Notes: generated from the letters alone by a model not told the origin. A stretch of DNA of 63,204 bases from an uncultured Eubacteriales bacterium (GCA_900315585.1 OMZP01000006.1:1-63204); one strand, 5' to 3'; counted from the stretch's first letter, positions 1 to 8,880 are shown. Numbers and translations are program-made.

Positions 1-2
1 GC

Positions 3-83
3 TTATGCCAGACTATCGCTTCTATCTCTGTTGAAACGGTCAAAAGTATCACCGGCCGTGATTGGATATTATCGCTGCTCTAA
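3..83 (+). CDS. 3' end of an unrecognised reading frame
   Basis: An open frame enters from the left edge and ends at TAA 81-83. It would encode 26 residues ending in GRDWILSLL. The stretch looks less GC-rich than what follows, and the next recognisable gene begins abruptly at about 95, so this may be the tail of a neighbouring gene or foreign DNA at a rearrangement junction. No family is recognised and the coding call is weak. Confidence 0.2.
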   Translation, partial: LCQTIASISVETVKSITGRDWILSLL

Positions 84-94
84 GTTGAGATTAG

Positions 95-679
95 TATGAC
101 AAGGAGCTGGCCGACAGGGCGATCCGGCAGGGCAAGGCTGAATACAAGGGCCTGCTCGCACGTGCCGACGACCTCGGCCCCGGAAATCCCATGGCCATGA
201 ACGCCTATTTTGCCTATGTCTTCGCGGCAGCGTGGCTGGGCAGCGGAAGGAAGATCACGCCGGATGAAATGGCGCTGGTGATGACCGACGTGCTGGAGGG
301 CAGGCTGCTCCGCACCTTCTTCGGCTTGGCCGACCTGAACAGGAAGCCGAAGAAGTGGGAACAGGACATGCGGAAGTACGAGGCGTGGTTCGCCGCCCAT
401 GGCAGGGATTATCCGGTCAACTGGCACGTGAATTTTGACGAAACCCGCCATCGGGACGGCAGCTTCTACTATTTCACCCGCTGTCCCATCTGCGAGTTTT
501 GCCAGAGGGAGGGCATCGCGGAACTGATGCCCGCGCTGTGTTCCACGGACGAGGTGATGTTCCGGCTCCAGCACGGGAGGCTGTACCGGGAACACACGAT
601 CGCGAACGGAGACGGTCTGTGCGACTACTGGATCGTCGGCGACAAAACGGACGGTGGGAGGAAAGACAGCCGTGCATGA
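95..679 (+). pseudogene. 5'-truncated ATC-hydrolase-family gene
   Basis: The frame is open from just after an in-frame TAG (92-94) to TGA 677-679, and no plausible start with a ribosome site lies at its beginning; internal ATGs occur at 191 and 197. The protein resembles the L-2-amino-thiazoline-4-carboxylate hydrolase family (PF14196): it has the CPICEFC cysteine motif and a LYREHT...GDGLCDY motif also present in the next gene (LYREHT...GDYCDF). Compared with that paralogue it lacks about 40 N-terminal residues, so the 5' end appears lost at a junction near 95. It could still be translated from 191 as a 162-residue protein. The family name comes from cysteine metabolism in Pseudomonas; the substrate here is unknown. 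Confidence 0.55.
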
Positions 680-1388
680 GTATTACGCAGCAAACAGGGA
701 CAAGCTTAAAAAGGGAATGGACAGGTTCCTCTCCCTCGTCGCGCCGGAGCTTGAGAAGGAAAGCGGGAAGAAGTACGCGGAGGTCTTTGAAGAGATCTGG
801 GATTACTATGAGAGGCACCTTCTTGAACGCTTCCCCTATGTGGGCGGCGACAAAGTGAGCGGGACGAGGAACCTGACCGGCGCCTATTACTTCGTGGCCA
901 TGGGCGAGGTTTTGAAGCGGTATGGACTGGCGATGGAGGACATCGGGCACATCATGGTCTACGCTTACGAGCGAAATACGTTGAAGATGCCCGGCCCCGT
1001 CCGCGCCTTGATGGGAAAGGTCTACAGGAGCCCGAAGCTGCTGAACAAGATGCTTATGAAAAAGGACGCACAGAACGCGAAGAACGCGGCGGCGAATCCC
1101 GGCAGCTTTGAAACGCAGACGCAGATCCCGCCCGAGGCGGGTTATGATTTCAGCTACCACAACCTGGTCTGCCCGCTGGCCAACTTCGCAAGGGAATACG
1201 GGTACGAAGCGTACATGCCCTGGCTCTGCAACCTGGACTACGTGAACTTCGGCCTGCTCGGCGCGCCGCTCTACCGCGAACACACCTGCTTTGAGGACGG
1301 AGACTATTGCGATTTCAAGCTCAAGCTCAGCGCGAAGCCGCTTCCGTACTGGCCGCCGGTGTTCACGCAGGATAATCCATATAAATAA
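672..1388 (+). CDS. ATC-hydrolase-family protein (L-2-amino-thiazoline-4-carboxylate hydrolase-like)
   Basis: A 238-residue paralogue of the preceding gene. The GTG start at 672 is chosen because GGGAGGAAA lies at 656-664 with good spacing and the start overlaps the upstream stop by 8 bp (GTG 672-674, TGA 677-679), implying translational coupling. The N-terminal half is helical (DKLKKGMDRF, YYERHLLERF). The C-terminal half has NLVCPLANFAREYGYEAYMPWLC and the signature LYREHTCFEDGDYCDF. Members hydrolyse a thiazoline ring or are uncharacterised; many Clostridia carry them in tandem. Family membership is fairly secure, the reaction is not. Confidence 0.65.
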   Translation: MHEYYAANRDKLKKGMDRFLSLVAPELEKESGKKYAEVFEEIWDYYERHLLERFPYVGGDKVSGTRNLTGAYYFVAMGEVLKRYGLAMEDIGHIMVYAYERNTLKMPGPVRALMGKVYRSPKLLNKMLMKKDAQNAKNAAANPGSFETQTQIPPEAGYDFSYHNLVCPLANFAREYGYEAYMPWLCNLDYVNFGLLGAPLYREHTCFEDGDYCDFKLKLSAKPLPYWPPVFTQDNPYK

Positions 1389-1560
1389 TGGCATATGCGC
1401 AATGAAAGAGAGCACTTGAGAAATGTGCATGCACACCTGTGGGAAACCATCCGGTCCGGCTGTCTTTTTTCTCCACCCATGGGGATAACCGCGGAAAAGC
1501 GGTATGAGATCGCTGGACGGAAGCTGAAGGGAAGCTGATGCCTTTTGATCCCTGACATGG

Positions 1561-1743
1561 GGAACCGTGGCATGGAAAAAGCGGGTTTTCTTTCGGCGGA
1601 GGAGGAAGCCGAACATCTGCAAGCATCTGAAAGCGCACGGGATCACAGAACTTGCCATGATCTATGGCGCATCCATGGGGGCGGCCGTGGCGCTCAGAAT
1701 GCTTTCCCGCAGGGAGTGGATCTGCGTGGCGGAATATCAATAA
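1561..1743 (+). pseudogene. alpha/beta-hydrolase remnant
   Basis: The frame ending at TAA 1741-1743 encodes HLKAHGITELAMIYGASMG followed by AAVALRMLSR, a typical nucleophile elbow (G-x-S-x-G, here GASMG) of an alpha/beta hydrolase. No start codon or ribosome site precedes it. Further upstream (about 1450-1515) a different frame holds a short piece (LSFFSTHGDNRG) that could be the decayed oxyanion-hole strand. The stretch 1389-1745 otherwise has no intact gene, so this is read as a gene broken by frameshifts and truncated after the active-site serine. Confidence 0.5.
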
Positions 1744-1749
1744 TGGGTA

Positions 1750-1778
1750 TTGACGTTTGGAATAATTAACTGTAAAAT
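1750..1778 (+). promoter_or_regulatory. sigma-A-type promoter for the SDR gene
   Basis: TTGACG (1750-1755), a 17-nt spacer and TAAAAT (1773-1778) lie 36 bp upstream of the SDR start codon. The same TAAAAT form of the -10 box occurs before the secreted-protein genes at 16838 and 32258. Confidence 0.7.
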
Positions 1779-1813
1779 GGAATCACGCTGAAAGAAATAA
1801 AGGAGGTAAACCC

Positions 1814-2593
1814 ATGGATCTGAAACTCAAGGACAAAGTCGTACTGATCACCGGCGGCACCGGCGGCATCGGCACCGCCATCGTGAAGGCCTATCTGGCC
1901 GAGGGCGCGAAGGTCGCCTTCTCCTCCACCAGCCAGGCGAAGATCGACGCGCTGCTGCCCACGCTGGAAGGCGACGTGGCGGGCTTCGTGGCCGACATGA
2001 ACAGGGAAGAGGATATCAAAGCCTTTGTCGAGAACGCCAAGGCAAAGTTCGGTACCATCGACATCGTCGTGCCCAACGCGGGCTATGAGGGCAAGGCCCA
2101 TCCCGTGCAGGACATGACCCTGGAGCTGTTCCAGCAGACCTATATGCTGAACGTTTTCTCCGTGATGCTGCTGATGAAGTACGCGGCCCCGACGCTGATC
2201 GAGAAGAAGAGCGGCGCGGTGGTGGTGGTGGCCAGCGCGGCGGCCTACGAGCCCACCGCGGGCAACAGCGCCTACGTGTCCAGCAAGTACGCCGTGGCGG
2301 GCCTGACGAAGTGCGTGGCCATGGAGCTGGGCCCCAACGGCATCCATGTGAACTACGTGTGCCCCGGCCCGGTGGACACCCCGATGATGCTGCGCATTGA
2401 GAAGGATTTCTTCGGCGACAGCATGACCCACGAGGAGGCCATGGCGATGCTGGCCGGCACCTACGCCATGGACAAGCGGTACGCCAAGCCGGAAGAGGTG
2501 GCCAACGCCGTCCTCTACCTGTCCAGCGAGGTCTCCGCCCACACCGCCGGTATGGGCATGCACGTGGACAGCAAGGTCTCCGCGCCGAACTGA
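1814..2593 (+). CDS. SDR-family NAD(P)-dependent oxidoreductase
   Basis: A 259-residue classical short-chain dehydrogenase/reductase. The Rossmann cofactor motif TGGTGGIG is at residues 13-20, NAG at 88-90, the catalytic serine at about 141 and YxxxK at Y154-K158, followed by the CPGPVDT segment. Length and motif spacing match the classical SDR class. AGGAGG at 1801-1806 precedes the ATG. The gene is monocistronic: it has its own promoter and an intrinsic terminator after it. Substrate cannot be told from sequence. Confidence 0.9.
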   Translation: MDLKLKDKVVLITGGTGGIGTAIVKAYLAEGAKVAFSSTSQAKIDALLPTLEGDVAGFVADMNREEDIKAFVENAKAKFGTIDIVVPNAGYEGKAHPVQDMTLELFQQTYMLNVFSVMLLMKYAAPTLIEKKSGAVVVVASAAAYEPTAGNSAYVSSKYAVAGLTKCVAMELGPNGIHVNYVCPGPVDTPMMLRIEKDFFGDSMTHEEAMAMLAGTYAMDKRYAKPEEVANAVLYLSSEVSAHTAGMGMHVDSKVSAPN

Positions 2594-2667
2594 TCGACGC
2601 TCAATGCCATCTTCAAATCGTTTTGCCCCCATTTGTTTGGCGGCAATGCGCTATAGGAGTAACAACC

Positions 2668-2716
2668 AGGCAGCCCCAGCGAGCCGTTACGGCCCAGGGG
2701 CTGCCTGATTATTTTT
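2668..2716 (+). terminator. intrinsic terminator after the SDR gene
   Basis: The stem AGGCAGCCCC (2668-2677) pairs with GGGGCTGCCT (2697-2706) and is followed by a T-rich tract (2709-2716). The tail runs directly into the left end of the MITE-like repeat. Confidence 0.75.
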
Positions 2717-2884
2717 ATACTAAATTCCATCTAATCCATGCACATCTGCGTGCGTCTTTTCCGCCCTGGCTGTGCTTCGCTTCAGTCAACGATGCGCTGC
2801 ATCGCCTCCCTCCCCGCTCAGCTTTGCCAGAACGAAAAATCCACTCCGCATTTGTACATGTTTTAGAAGGAATTTAGTATAAAA
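2713..2884. repeat. MITE-like element with 16-bp terminal inverted repeats
   Basis: TTTTATACTAAATTCC at 2713-2728 is the exact reverse complement of GGAATTTAGTATAAAA at 2869-2884, giving a 172-bp element with no convincing gene. It fills the gap between the SDR terminator and the Cys-rich gene. The form (perfect terminal inverted repeats, short, non-coding) suggests a non-autonomous transposon mobilised in trans. Confidence 0.6.
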
Positions 2885-2894
2885 CAGCCTTTTG

Positions 2895-3155
2895 TCAGTC
2901 CGTCCACTGGTCGTCGCCCCACTTGTCGGGGGAGGGGTCCTTCTCTGGACCTTCGTCGGGATCGTCGAAGGACGTGAAAATGTCCTGCATCAGCTGGGCG
3001 TTGAACACCAGGTCCTTCAGCCCCTCCCGGCTCACCACGCTGTCCGTGCCCAGGCAGGCCTTGCAGCGGTAGCCGCAGTTGGGGCAGACGCAGCCCAGCT
3101 CCAGCCCCTCGGACTGGTTCATGTAGGTGTCGCACATGTGGCAGCTGCAGCGCAT
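2895..3155 (-). CDS. small Cys-rich (zinc-ribbon-like) protein
   Basis: An 86-residue protein. The ATG at 3155 is preceded by AAGGAGG with 7-nt spacing, so upstream in-frame starts are rejected. Eight cysteines fall in the first 35 residues (CSCHMC, then CVCPNCGYRCKAC), arranged as two likely zinc sites. The C-terminal half is acidic and probably disordered (DDPDEGPEKDPSPDKWGDD). No named family is recognised. It lies downstream of the NUDIX gene on the same strand, separated by a short hairpin, so the two may be co-transcribed. Confidence 0.6.
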   Translation of the reverse strand: MRCSCHMCDTYMNQSEGLELGCVCPNCGYRCKACLGTDSVVSREGLKDLVFNAQLMQDIFTSFDDPDEGPEKDPSPDKWGDDQWTD

Positions 3156-3180
3156 GGGAAAAACCTCCTTGGTCTGTGCG

Positions 3181-3198
3181 GACGGCAAGAATGCCGTC
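3181..3198. repeat. short hairpin, partial copy of a dispersed palindrome
   Basis: GACGGCA AGAA TGCCGTC followed by CCTACGGG, between the NUDIX and Cys-rich genes. The same arrangement (a hairpin ending in GTCCCTACGG) recurs in the larger element at 41090-41163, so this appears to be one end of that repeat family. Confidence 0.45.
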
Positions 3199-3236
3199 CC
3201 TACGGGCGAACAACCGGCCCGAAATGGGCAGATTAA

Positions 3237-3710
3237 CTAACCCAGTTCCATCGGGATGCCGTCCAGCGTGGCGCTGACCAGCGTCTCCCCGCGGTAGGAG
3301 AGGGTGAGGTCGAAGAAGTCCTCCCGGGTGTCCAGCAGCTTGAGGAACACCTTGTCGCCCTCCCACATGGTCAGGCGCAAAAGGTCGCCCTTGTCGATCC
3401 AGGCCAGGTCGCCCTCGTCGCAGTCGATGATCTCGCCGGTGAAGCGGGTGGCGCTGAACAGGTGCATGTCCTCGTCCTCGTATTCGTCGGAGCGGAAGCG
3501 CACGATGCCCCGATAGGCACAGTCCTCCAGGGACAGCCCGGTTTCCTCCCAGACCTCCCGAAGCACGCAGTCCTGGGGCGTCTCGTCCGCCTCGATGTGG
3601 CCGCCGATGCCCACCCACTTGTCGTGGTTGTAATCGTCCGCCTTCTTGGTGCGGTGCAGCATCAGGTATTGGTTTTCGCGCTCGATGTAGCACAGCGTCG
3701 TCTGCTTCAT
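3237..3710 (-). CDS. NUDIX hydrolase, MutT/8-oxo-dGTP diphosphatase type
   Basis: A 157-residue protein with a perfect NUDIX box GX5EX7REUXEEXGU: G37, E43, R51-E52, E55-E56, G58. The HRTKKADDYNHDKWVGIGG lead-in resembles MTH1/MutT-type enzymes that clean oxidised purine nucleotides from the dNTP pool. It is divergent from the topoisomerase operon across a 182-bp intergenic region. Assignment to 8-oxo-dGTP rather than another nucleotide is by family resemblance only. Confidence 0.85.
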   Translation of the reverse strand: MKQTTLCYIERENQYLMLHRTKKADDYNHDKWVGIGGHIEADETPQDCVLREVWEETGLSLEDCAYRGIVRFRSDEYEDEDMHLFSATRFTGEIIDCDEGDLAWIDKGDLLRLTMWEGDKVFLKLLDTREDFFDLTLSYRGETLVSATLDGIPMELG

Positions 3711-3892
3711 AGAATCCTCTCCATGGGGAATGATCTCGAAAGATTATAGCACATCCGGGGCAAATTTGCAAACAGTCTTTCAAAATGGTTACAGAATGGC
3801 TACAAAAGCGGGACACTCGCCGCGATCTGCGGAAAATTTAACCTTTCGGGATTATAATATTATTAGAGTATTATGCGCTTTCGGAGGGAGAA

Positions 3893-5851
3893 ATGGCTAA
3901 CACATATACGGCTCAGGACATACAGGTGCTGGAGGGACTGGACGCGGTTCGGATGCGCCCCGGCATGTACATCGGCTCCACCGGCTCCCGGGGCCTGCAC
4001 CACATGATCTGGGAGATCGTGGACAACGCCATCGACGAGGCCGCCAACGGCTACGCCACGGAGATCGCCGTGACGCTGAAGAAGGACGGCTCCTGCGAGG
4101 TGGCGGACAACGGCCGCGGCGTGCCCGTGGACATCCACCCGAAGCTGGGCGTCTCCGCCGTGGAGGTGGTCTACACCCAGCTGCACGCGGGCGGCAAGTT
4201 CTCCGACAAGAACTACGCCTATTCCGGCGGTCTGCACGGCGTGGGTGCCTCCGTGGTGAACGCCCTGTCCGAGTGGATGACCGTGGACGTGTACAAGGAC
4301 TACAGCCACTACTTCATCCGCTTTGAGTCCATCGTGGACCGCAAGACCGGCAAGATCATCTCCGGCCACCCCATGGCCCCGCTGGAGAAGGTGGGGAACA
4401 CCCGAAAGCGGGGCACCGTGGTGTGCTTCAAGCCCGACGCCCGGGTGTTCGAGGACGTGCACTTCCAGTCGGACCTGGTGCGCCGCCGCGTGCGGGAGCT
4501 GGCCTACCTGAACAAGGGCGTGCACTTTGTGTTCACCGACGAGCGCGTCAAGGAGCCGGAGAAGCGGGTGCACGAGTACTGCTACGAGGGCGGCATCTCC
4601 GACTTCGTGAAGTACCTGAACACCGACAAGACCACCATCACCGACCCCATCGTGTTCGAGCAGGTGAGGGACGGCACGCTGGTGCGGGTGGCGATTCAGT
4701 ACACCGACAGCTACACCGAGAACATCTATTCCTTCGTGAACAACGTGCCCACGGCGGAGGGTGGCAGCCACGAGACCGGCTTCAAGGCTGCCGTGACCAA
4801 GGCCTTCAACGACTACGCCCGCCGGGCCGGGATTTTGAAGGAGAAGGACAACAACCTGGCCGGGGACGACTTCCGCGAGGGCATGACCGCCGTGGTCTAC
4901 GCCGGGGTGAAGAACCCCCAGTTCGAGGGCCAGACCAAGGGCCGCCTGGGCAACACCGAGGTGCGCCCCATCTTCGAGACCGTGTGCCAGGAGCAGCTGT
5001 CCATCTACCTGGACGATTTGAAGAACCAGGATTTTGCCAACGCCATCGTGGCCAAGGCGGTGAAGGCCGCCAAGGTGCGGGAGGCGGCCCGCAAGGCGCG
5101 GGACATCGCCCGCCAGGCCAACCAGCTGGAGGCCGCGCCCCTGGTGGGCAAGCTGTCCAGCTGCACCGGCAAGAAGGCGGAGCTGAACGAGCTGTTCATC
5201 GTGGAGGGCGACTCCGCCGGCGGCAGCGCCAAGCAGGGCCGCGACCGCCGCTTCCAGGCCATCCTGCCGCTTCGGGGCAAGCCGCTGAACGTGGAGAAGA
5301 AGCGGCTGGACCAGGTGCTGGCCAACGAGGAGTTCCGCAGCATCATCACGGCCCTGGGCACCGGCATCGGCGAGGACTTCGACATCACCCGGCTCAAGTA
5401 CAACAAGGTGATCATCCTCTCGGACGCGGACCAGGACGGCGCGCACATCCGGGCCATCCTGCTCACGTTCTTCTTCCGCTACATGCGCCAGCTGATCACC
5501 GAGGGCCACGTGTACATCGGCATGCCGCCGCTGTACAAGGTGGCCAAGGGCGACAAGACCATCTACTGCTACGACGACAACGCCCTGCCGGCCGCCATCC
5601 AGCAGATCGGCCGGGGCTACACGCTGCAAAGGTACAAGGGCCTGGGCGAGATGAACCCGGAGCAGCTGTGGGAGACCACGATGAACCCCGACGGCCGCAA
5701 GCTCATGCAGGTGGGCATCGAGGACTTCGTGGAGGTGGAGCGCCGCGTCACCATCCTGATGGGCGACAAGGTGGAGCCCCGCCGGGAGTACATCAGCCAG
5801 TACGCCAACTTCAACAAAGAAGACAATTTCGTTCCGGTGGCGGGGGAGTGA
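3893..5851 (+). CDS. parE: type IIA topoisomerase ATPase subunit (ParE/GyrB-like)
   Basis: A 652-residue B subunit. The GHKL ATPase shows EIVDNAIDEA (residues 41-50), DNGRG (72-76) and GGLHGVGAS (112-120); QTKGRLGN is the transducer lysine loop. The TOPRIM domain has EGDSAGGSAKQGRDR near 437, PLRGKPLNVEK and the metal site SDADQDGAHI near 509-518. It acts with the A subunit encoded next door to pass one duplex through another. A TATAAT at 3853-3858 lacks a good -35. Called ParE because the pair is not next to dnaA, dnaN or recF and carries DADQDG where GyrB usually has DADVDG; true gyrase activity cannot be excluded. Confidence 0.85.
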   Translation: MANTYTAQDIQVLEGLDAVRMRPGMYIGSTGSRGLHHMIWEIVDNAIDEAANGYATEIAVTLKKDGSCEVADNGRGVPVDIHPKLGVSAVEVVYTQLHAGGKFSDKNYAYSGGLHGVGASVVNALSEWMTVDVYKDYSHYFIRFESIVDRKTGKIISGHPMAPLEKVGNTRKRGTVVCFKPDARVFEDVHFQSDLVRRRVRELAYLNKGVHFVFTDERVKEPEKRVHEYCYEGGISDFVKYLNTDKTTITDPIVFEQVRDGTLVRVAIQYTDSYTENIYSFVNNVPTAEGGSHETGFKAAVTKAFNDYARRAGILKEKDNNLAGDDFREGMTAVVYAGVKNPQFEGQTKGRLGNTEVRPIFETVCQEQLSIYLDDLKNQDFANAIVAKAVKAAKVREAARKARDIARQANQLEAAPLVGKLSSCTGKKAELNELFIVEGDSAGGSAKQGRDRRFQAILPLRGKPLNVEKKRLDQVLANEEFRSIITALGTGIGEDFDITRLKYNKVIILSDADQDGAHIRAILLTFFFRYMRQLITEGHVYIGMPPLYKVAKGDKTIYCYDDNALPAAIQQIGRGYTLQRYKGLGEMNPEQLWETTMNPDGRKLMQVGIEDFVEVERRVTILMGDKVEPRREYISQYANFNKEDNFVPVAGE

Positions 5852-5860
5852 GGCAAGGGC

Positions 5861-5978
5861 CACCTCATCCGTCACGGCTTTGCCGTGCCACCTTCCCCTC
5901 AAGGGGAAGGCTTGAAAACGCCTTACAAAGGCTTCCCCTTGAGGGGATGCTGTCAGCCGTAGGCTGACTGATGAGGTG
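5861..5978. repeat. palindromic intergenic repeat between parE and parC
   Basis: A 118-bp element whose ends are CACCTCAT (5861-5868) and ATGAGGTG (5971-5978). Inside are the facing arms CCTTCCCCTCAAGGGGAAGG and GGCTTCCCCTTGAGGGG, plus small hairpins (CACGGCTTTGCCGTG; GTCAGCCGTAGGCTGAC). It separates two genes expected to be co-transcribed, so it would be present in their mRNA. A degenerate relative is at 8656-8778. Confidence 0.7.
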
Positions 5979-6020
5979 TCAATATCCCAACACAGATCGG
6001 AAAGATATAAGGAGCAACCC

Positions 6021-8453
6021 ATGGCCAGAAAGAAGAAGGAAGAACCGGCCGTTCGCAAGCCGGAGGAGATCATCCAGCGCACCATGGAGGACGTGATGCA
6101 CGAGTCCATGATGCCCTATTCGGAGCACGTCATCCTGGAGCGCGCACTGCCCCGGGTGGAGGACGGCCTGAAGCCCGTGCAGCGGCGCATCCTGTTCACC
6201 ATGCACGAGCTGGGCAACACCCCCGACAAGCCCCACCGCAAGTGCGCCCGCATCGTGGGCGACTGCCTGGGCAAATACCATCCCCACGGCGACAGCTCTG
6301 TCTATGACGCCCTCGCCCGCATGGCCCAGCCCTTCGTGATGCGCGCCATGCTGGTGGACGGCCACGGCAACTTCGGCTCCATCGACGGCGACAGCCCCGC
6401 CGCCATGCGATACACCGAGGCCCGCATGACCGAGGCGGCCATGGCGATGCTCAAGGACATCGAGAAGGACACGGTGGGCTTCCACCTGAACTTCGACGAC
6501 ACCCAGAAGGAGCCGGACCTGCTGCCCGCCCGCTTCCCGAACCTGCTGGTGAACGGCGCCAACGGCATCGCCGTGGGCCTGGCCACGTCCATTCCGCCCC
6601 ACAACCTGGGGGAGGCCATCGATGCCACCATCGCCCAGATCGACAAGCCGAAGATCACCACCGAGGAGCTCATGCAGATCATGCCCGCCCCGGATTTTCC
6701 CACTGGCGGCGTGCTGGCGAAGGACGGCGAGCTCGTCCAGGCCTATGAGACGGGCCGGGGCAAGCTGAAGGTGCGCGCCAGGGTGCACATCGAGGACGGC
6801 ACGGCGGGTCGGAAGCTGATCGTGGTGGACGAGGTGCCCTATCAGGTGAACAAGGCCGCGATGCTGGAGAAGGTGCTCCGCGTCAGCGAGGAGAAGAAGG
6901 GCGTGTTCACCGGCATCTACGACATCCGCGACGAGAGCGACCGCATGGGCATGCGCGCCGTGGTGGAGGTCCGCAAGGACGCCGACCCGGAGAAGATCCT
7001 GAACGCGCTGTACAAGTATACCGATTTCCAGGTCACCTTCGGCGTGAACATGGTGGCCATCGCCGAGGGCAAGCCCCGGCAGATGGGCATCAAGCAGATG
7101 ATCGGCTACTACATCGACCACCAGAAAAACGTGGTCACCCGGCGCACGAAGTATGAGCTGCAACAGGCCGAGGCCCGCGCCCACATTTTGGAGGGGCTCA
7201 TCATCGCCGTGGACAACCTGGACGAGGTCATCAGGCTGATCCGCGGCAGCAAGACCCCCAAGGAGGCCCGGGAGAAGCTGATGCAGCGGTTCGGCCTCAC
7301 GGAGATCCAGGCCCAGGCCATCCTGGACATGCGCCTGCAGCGGCTGACCAATCTGGAGGTGCTGTCCCTCCGCAAGGAGTACGAGGACCTGACCAAGCTG
7401 ATCGCCAATTTGAAGGCCATCCTGGGCAGCGAGCGCAAGCTGATGGGCGTGATCAAGAAGGAGCTTTCCGAGGTCCGGGAGAAGTTCGCCGACCCCCGGC
7501 GCACCGAACTGGTGGATTCCTTCGAGGAGATCGTCATCGAGGAGGAGAAGCCCGTGGCCGACGAGACCGTGGTGATCCTCACCCAGGCGGGCTTCGTGAA
7601 GCGCATGGCGCCGAAGGCCTTCGACAAGGCCCTGGCCGCCGGCGAGTTCAGCGACCCGCCCCGCCAGGCCATCCGCACCATGACGGACGCGAAGCTGCTG
7701 TTCTTCACCGACGTGGGCAACTGCTACAGCCTGCTGGCGGAGAAGATCACAGACACCAACCGGGCCAAGGAGCGCGGCCTGCCCCTGGGCGGTGTGCTGG
7801 CGGGCCTGGAGAACGACGAGAGCCTGGTGGCGCTGATCGACGCGGGGGACTGGTCCAGCGAGCTGCTGTTCATCACCCGCAAGGGCCTCACCAAGCGCAC
7901 GGCGCTGGAAGAGTACAACGTGCGCAAGTCCAAATTCGCCGCGCTGAACCTGAAAAACGGCGACCGGCTTTTGAACGTGCAGCGGCCGGAGGGCTGCGAG
8001 AGCGTGCTGCTGCTGACCCGGCAGGGCATGGCGATCCACTACGCGGTGGAGGACGTGTCCCTGATCGGGCGCACCGCCGCCGGCGTCAAGGCCATGACCC
8101 TGAGCGCCGGGGACGAGGTGGCCTTCTCCTTCGTCCACAACAGCGAGGGCGAGGTGCTGCTGGTGAGCGACATGGGCTACATGAAGCGATGCCTGCTCAT
8201 CGACTTCGAGCGCCAGGCCCGCGGCGGCAAGGGCGTGAAGGCCTTCAACTTCCTCAAGAACGGCTCCAACGGCAACGCCCTGGCCGGGGCGCTGGATGTG
8301 CGCGAGGCCTACAACTTCAACATCGTCCAGAAGAACGGCACCACGACCCCCTGCAACACCGAGGATGTGGCCATCGAGACCCGCTCCGGCCGCGGCCAGC
8401 CCTATGTGGTGGTCGTGATGGACGACGTGGTGGTGGAATTGGTGAAGAATTGA
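6021..8453 (+). CDS. parC: type IIA topoisomerase DNA-cleavage subunit (ParC/GyrA-like)
   Basis: An 810-residue A subunit. ATG 6021 is chosen over upstream frame starts because AAGGAG lies at 6009-6014. The winged-helix region has [18 protein letters not shown] (86-103) and the catalytic tyrosine Y131 in AAMRYTEAR. The quinolone-determining positions (S92 and D96, equivalent to E. coli GyrA S83 and D87) are wild type. Near the C-terminus is QARGGKG, one residue away from the GyrA-box QRRGGKG that wraps DNA in gyrase, so the name ParC is provisional. It forms an operon with the upstream B subunit. Confidence 0.85.
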   Translation: MARKKKEEPAVRKPEEIIQRTMEDVMHESMMPYSEHVILERALPRVEDGLKPVQRRILFTMHELGNTPDKPHRKCARIVGDCLGKYHPHGDSSVYDALARMAQPFVMRAMLVDGHGNFGSIDGDSPAAMRYTEARMTEAAMAMLKDIEKDTVGFHLNFDDTQKEPDLLPARFPNLLVNGANGIAVGLATSIPPHNLGEAIDATIAQIDKPKITTEELMQIMPAPDFPTGGVLAKDGELVQAYETGRGKLKVRARVHIEDGTAGRKLIVVDEVPYQVNKAAMLEKVLRVSEEKKGVFTGIYDIRDESDRMGMRAVVEVRKDADPEKILNALYKYTDFQVTFGVNMVAIAEGKPRQMGIKQMIGYYIDHQKNVVTRRTKYELQQAEARAHILEGLIIAVDNLDEVIRLIRGSKTPKEAREKLMQRFGLTEIQAQAILDMRLQRLTNLEVLSLRKEYEDLTKLIANLKAILGSERKLMGVIKKELSEVREKFADPRRTELVDSFEEIVIEEEKPVADETVVILTQAGFVKRMAPKAFDKALAAGEFSDPPRQAIRTMTDAKLLFFTDVGNCYSLLAEKITDTNRAKERGLPLGGVLAGLENDESLVALIDAGDWSSELLFITRKGLTKRTALEEYNVRKSKFAALNLKNGDRLLNVQRPEGCESVLLLTRQGMAIHYAVEDVSLIGRTAAGVKAMTLSAGDEVAFSFVHNSEGEVLLVSDMGYMKRCLLIDFERQARGGKGVKAFNFLKNGSNGNALAGALDVREAYNFNIVQKNGTTTPCNTEDVAIETRSGRGQPYVVVVMDDVVVELVKN

Positions 8454-8478
8454 GAATTGGCGCATTATGCGCCAATTC
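8454..8478 (+). terminator. perfect hairpin immediately after parC
   Basis: GAATTGGCGCA TTA TGCGCCAATTC starts directly after the parC stop codon. It has an 11-bp stem but no T tract, so it may protect the 3' end of the transcript or belong to the adjoining chained-hairpin element rather than terminate on its own. Confidence 0.4.
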
Positions 8479-8484
8479 TCAATC

Positions 8485-8642
8485 ATGAATTGCGCCTTCG
8501 GCGCGTGAATGGACGCTTCGCGTCATGAATTGCCCTTCGGGCATGAATTGCGCTGCGGCGCATAAAAATGGCGCAATTCAAATCATGCGCGAAGCGCAAA
8601 TCATGTGCGAAGCACAAATCATGGCGCAAAGCGCCAATTCAT
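8485..8642. repeat. chained mini-hairpin array, copy 1
   Basis: Seven short hairpins are separated by 7-nt linkers. In the left half the linker reads ATGAATT (once GTGAATG) and the hairpins are GCGCC-TTC-GGCGC, GACGC-TTC-GCGTC, GCCC-TTC-GGGC and GCGC-TGCG-GCGC. After a centre at about 8562-8574 the linker reads AATTCAT or AAATCAT, i.e. inverted, and the hairpins are GCGC-GAA-GCGC, GTGC-GAA-GCAC and GGCGC-AAA-GCGCC. The whole is therefore a large imperfect palindrome built from small palindromes. No coding potential is seen. A second copy with different stems is at 19493-19676. Confidence 0.75.
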
Positions 8643-8655
8643 GCGCGTATATGCC

Positions 8656-8778
8656 CGCCAGCCTTCCCCCTTCAGGGGTATCGAGCGCCCGGAAAACAGT
8701 CCGGTGGACTGTTTTCAACGAGATGGGGGTCGGTAGACCCGTGGGCAGGTGGCAGCCCGAAGGGCTGACGGATGAGGT
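8656..8778. repeat. degenerate copy of the 5861-5978 palindrome family
   Basis: CCAGCCTTCCCCCTTCAGGGG near the left end and GGTGGCAGCCCGAAGGGCTG followed by ACGGATGAGGT at the right end match the ends of the element between parE and parC. An extra hairpin (AAAACAGTCC/GGACTGTTTT, 8695-8714) sits in the middle. It fills the rest of the gap before the MmcQ gene. Confidence 0.55.
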
Positions 8779-8880
8779 CGTCCCCCCGCTGATACTCCTC
8801 TTAATCAGATCAAACCCCGAAAATGGAAAGAATTGCCGAACGACTTGTGAAAACCTACCAAAAATGAGAGGAGCAGCCCC

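Noticed and set aside
2623..2877. 84-codon plus-strand frame across the MITE-like element
   Set aside because: It crosses a terminator and both element ends, and has no ribosome site.
3893..8453. Origin-linked gyrB-gyrA locus
   Set aside because: No dnaA, dnaN or recF nearby and no DnaA-box cluster seen; kept as a ParE/ParC-like pair with the GyrA-box caveat noted.
3863..8486. Long minus-strand open frames opposite parE and parC
   Set aside because: Shadows of high-GC coding sequence; the plus-strand frames carry all catalytic motifs.
8485..8642. CRISPR or integron attC array
   Set aside because: Linkers are 7 nt and stems 11-13 nt, the orientation inverts midway, and no integron integrase or cas gene is present.
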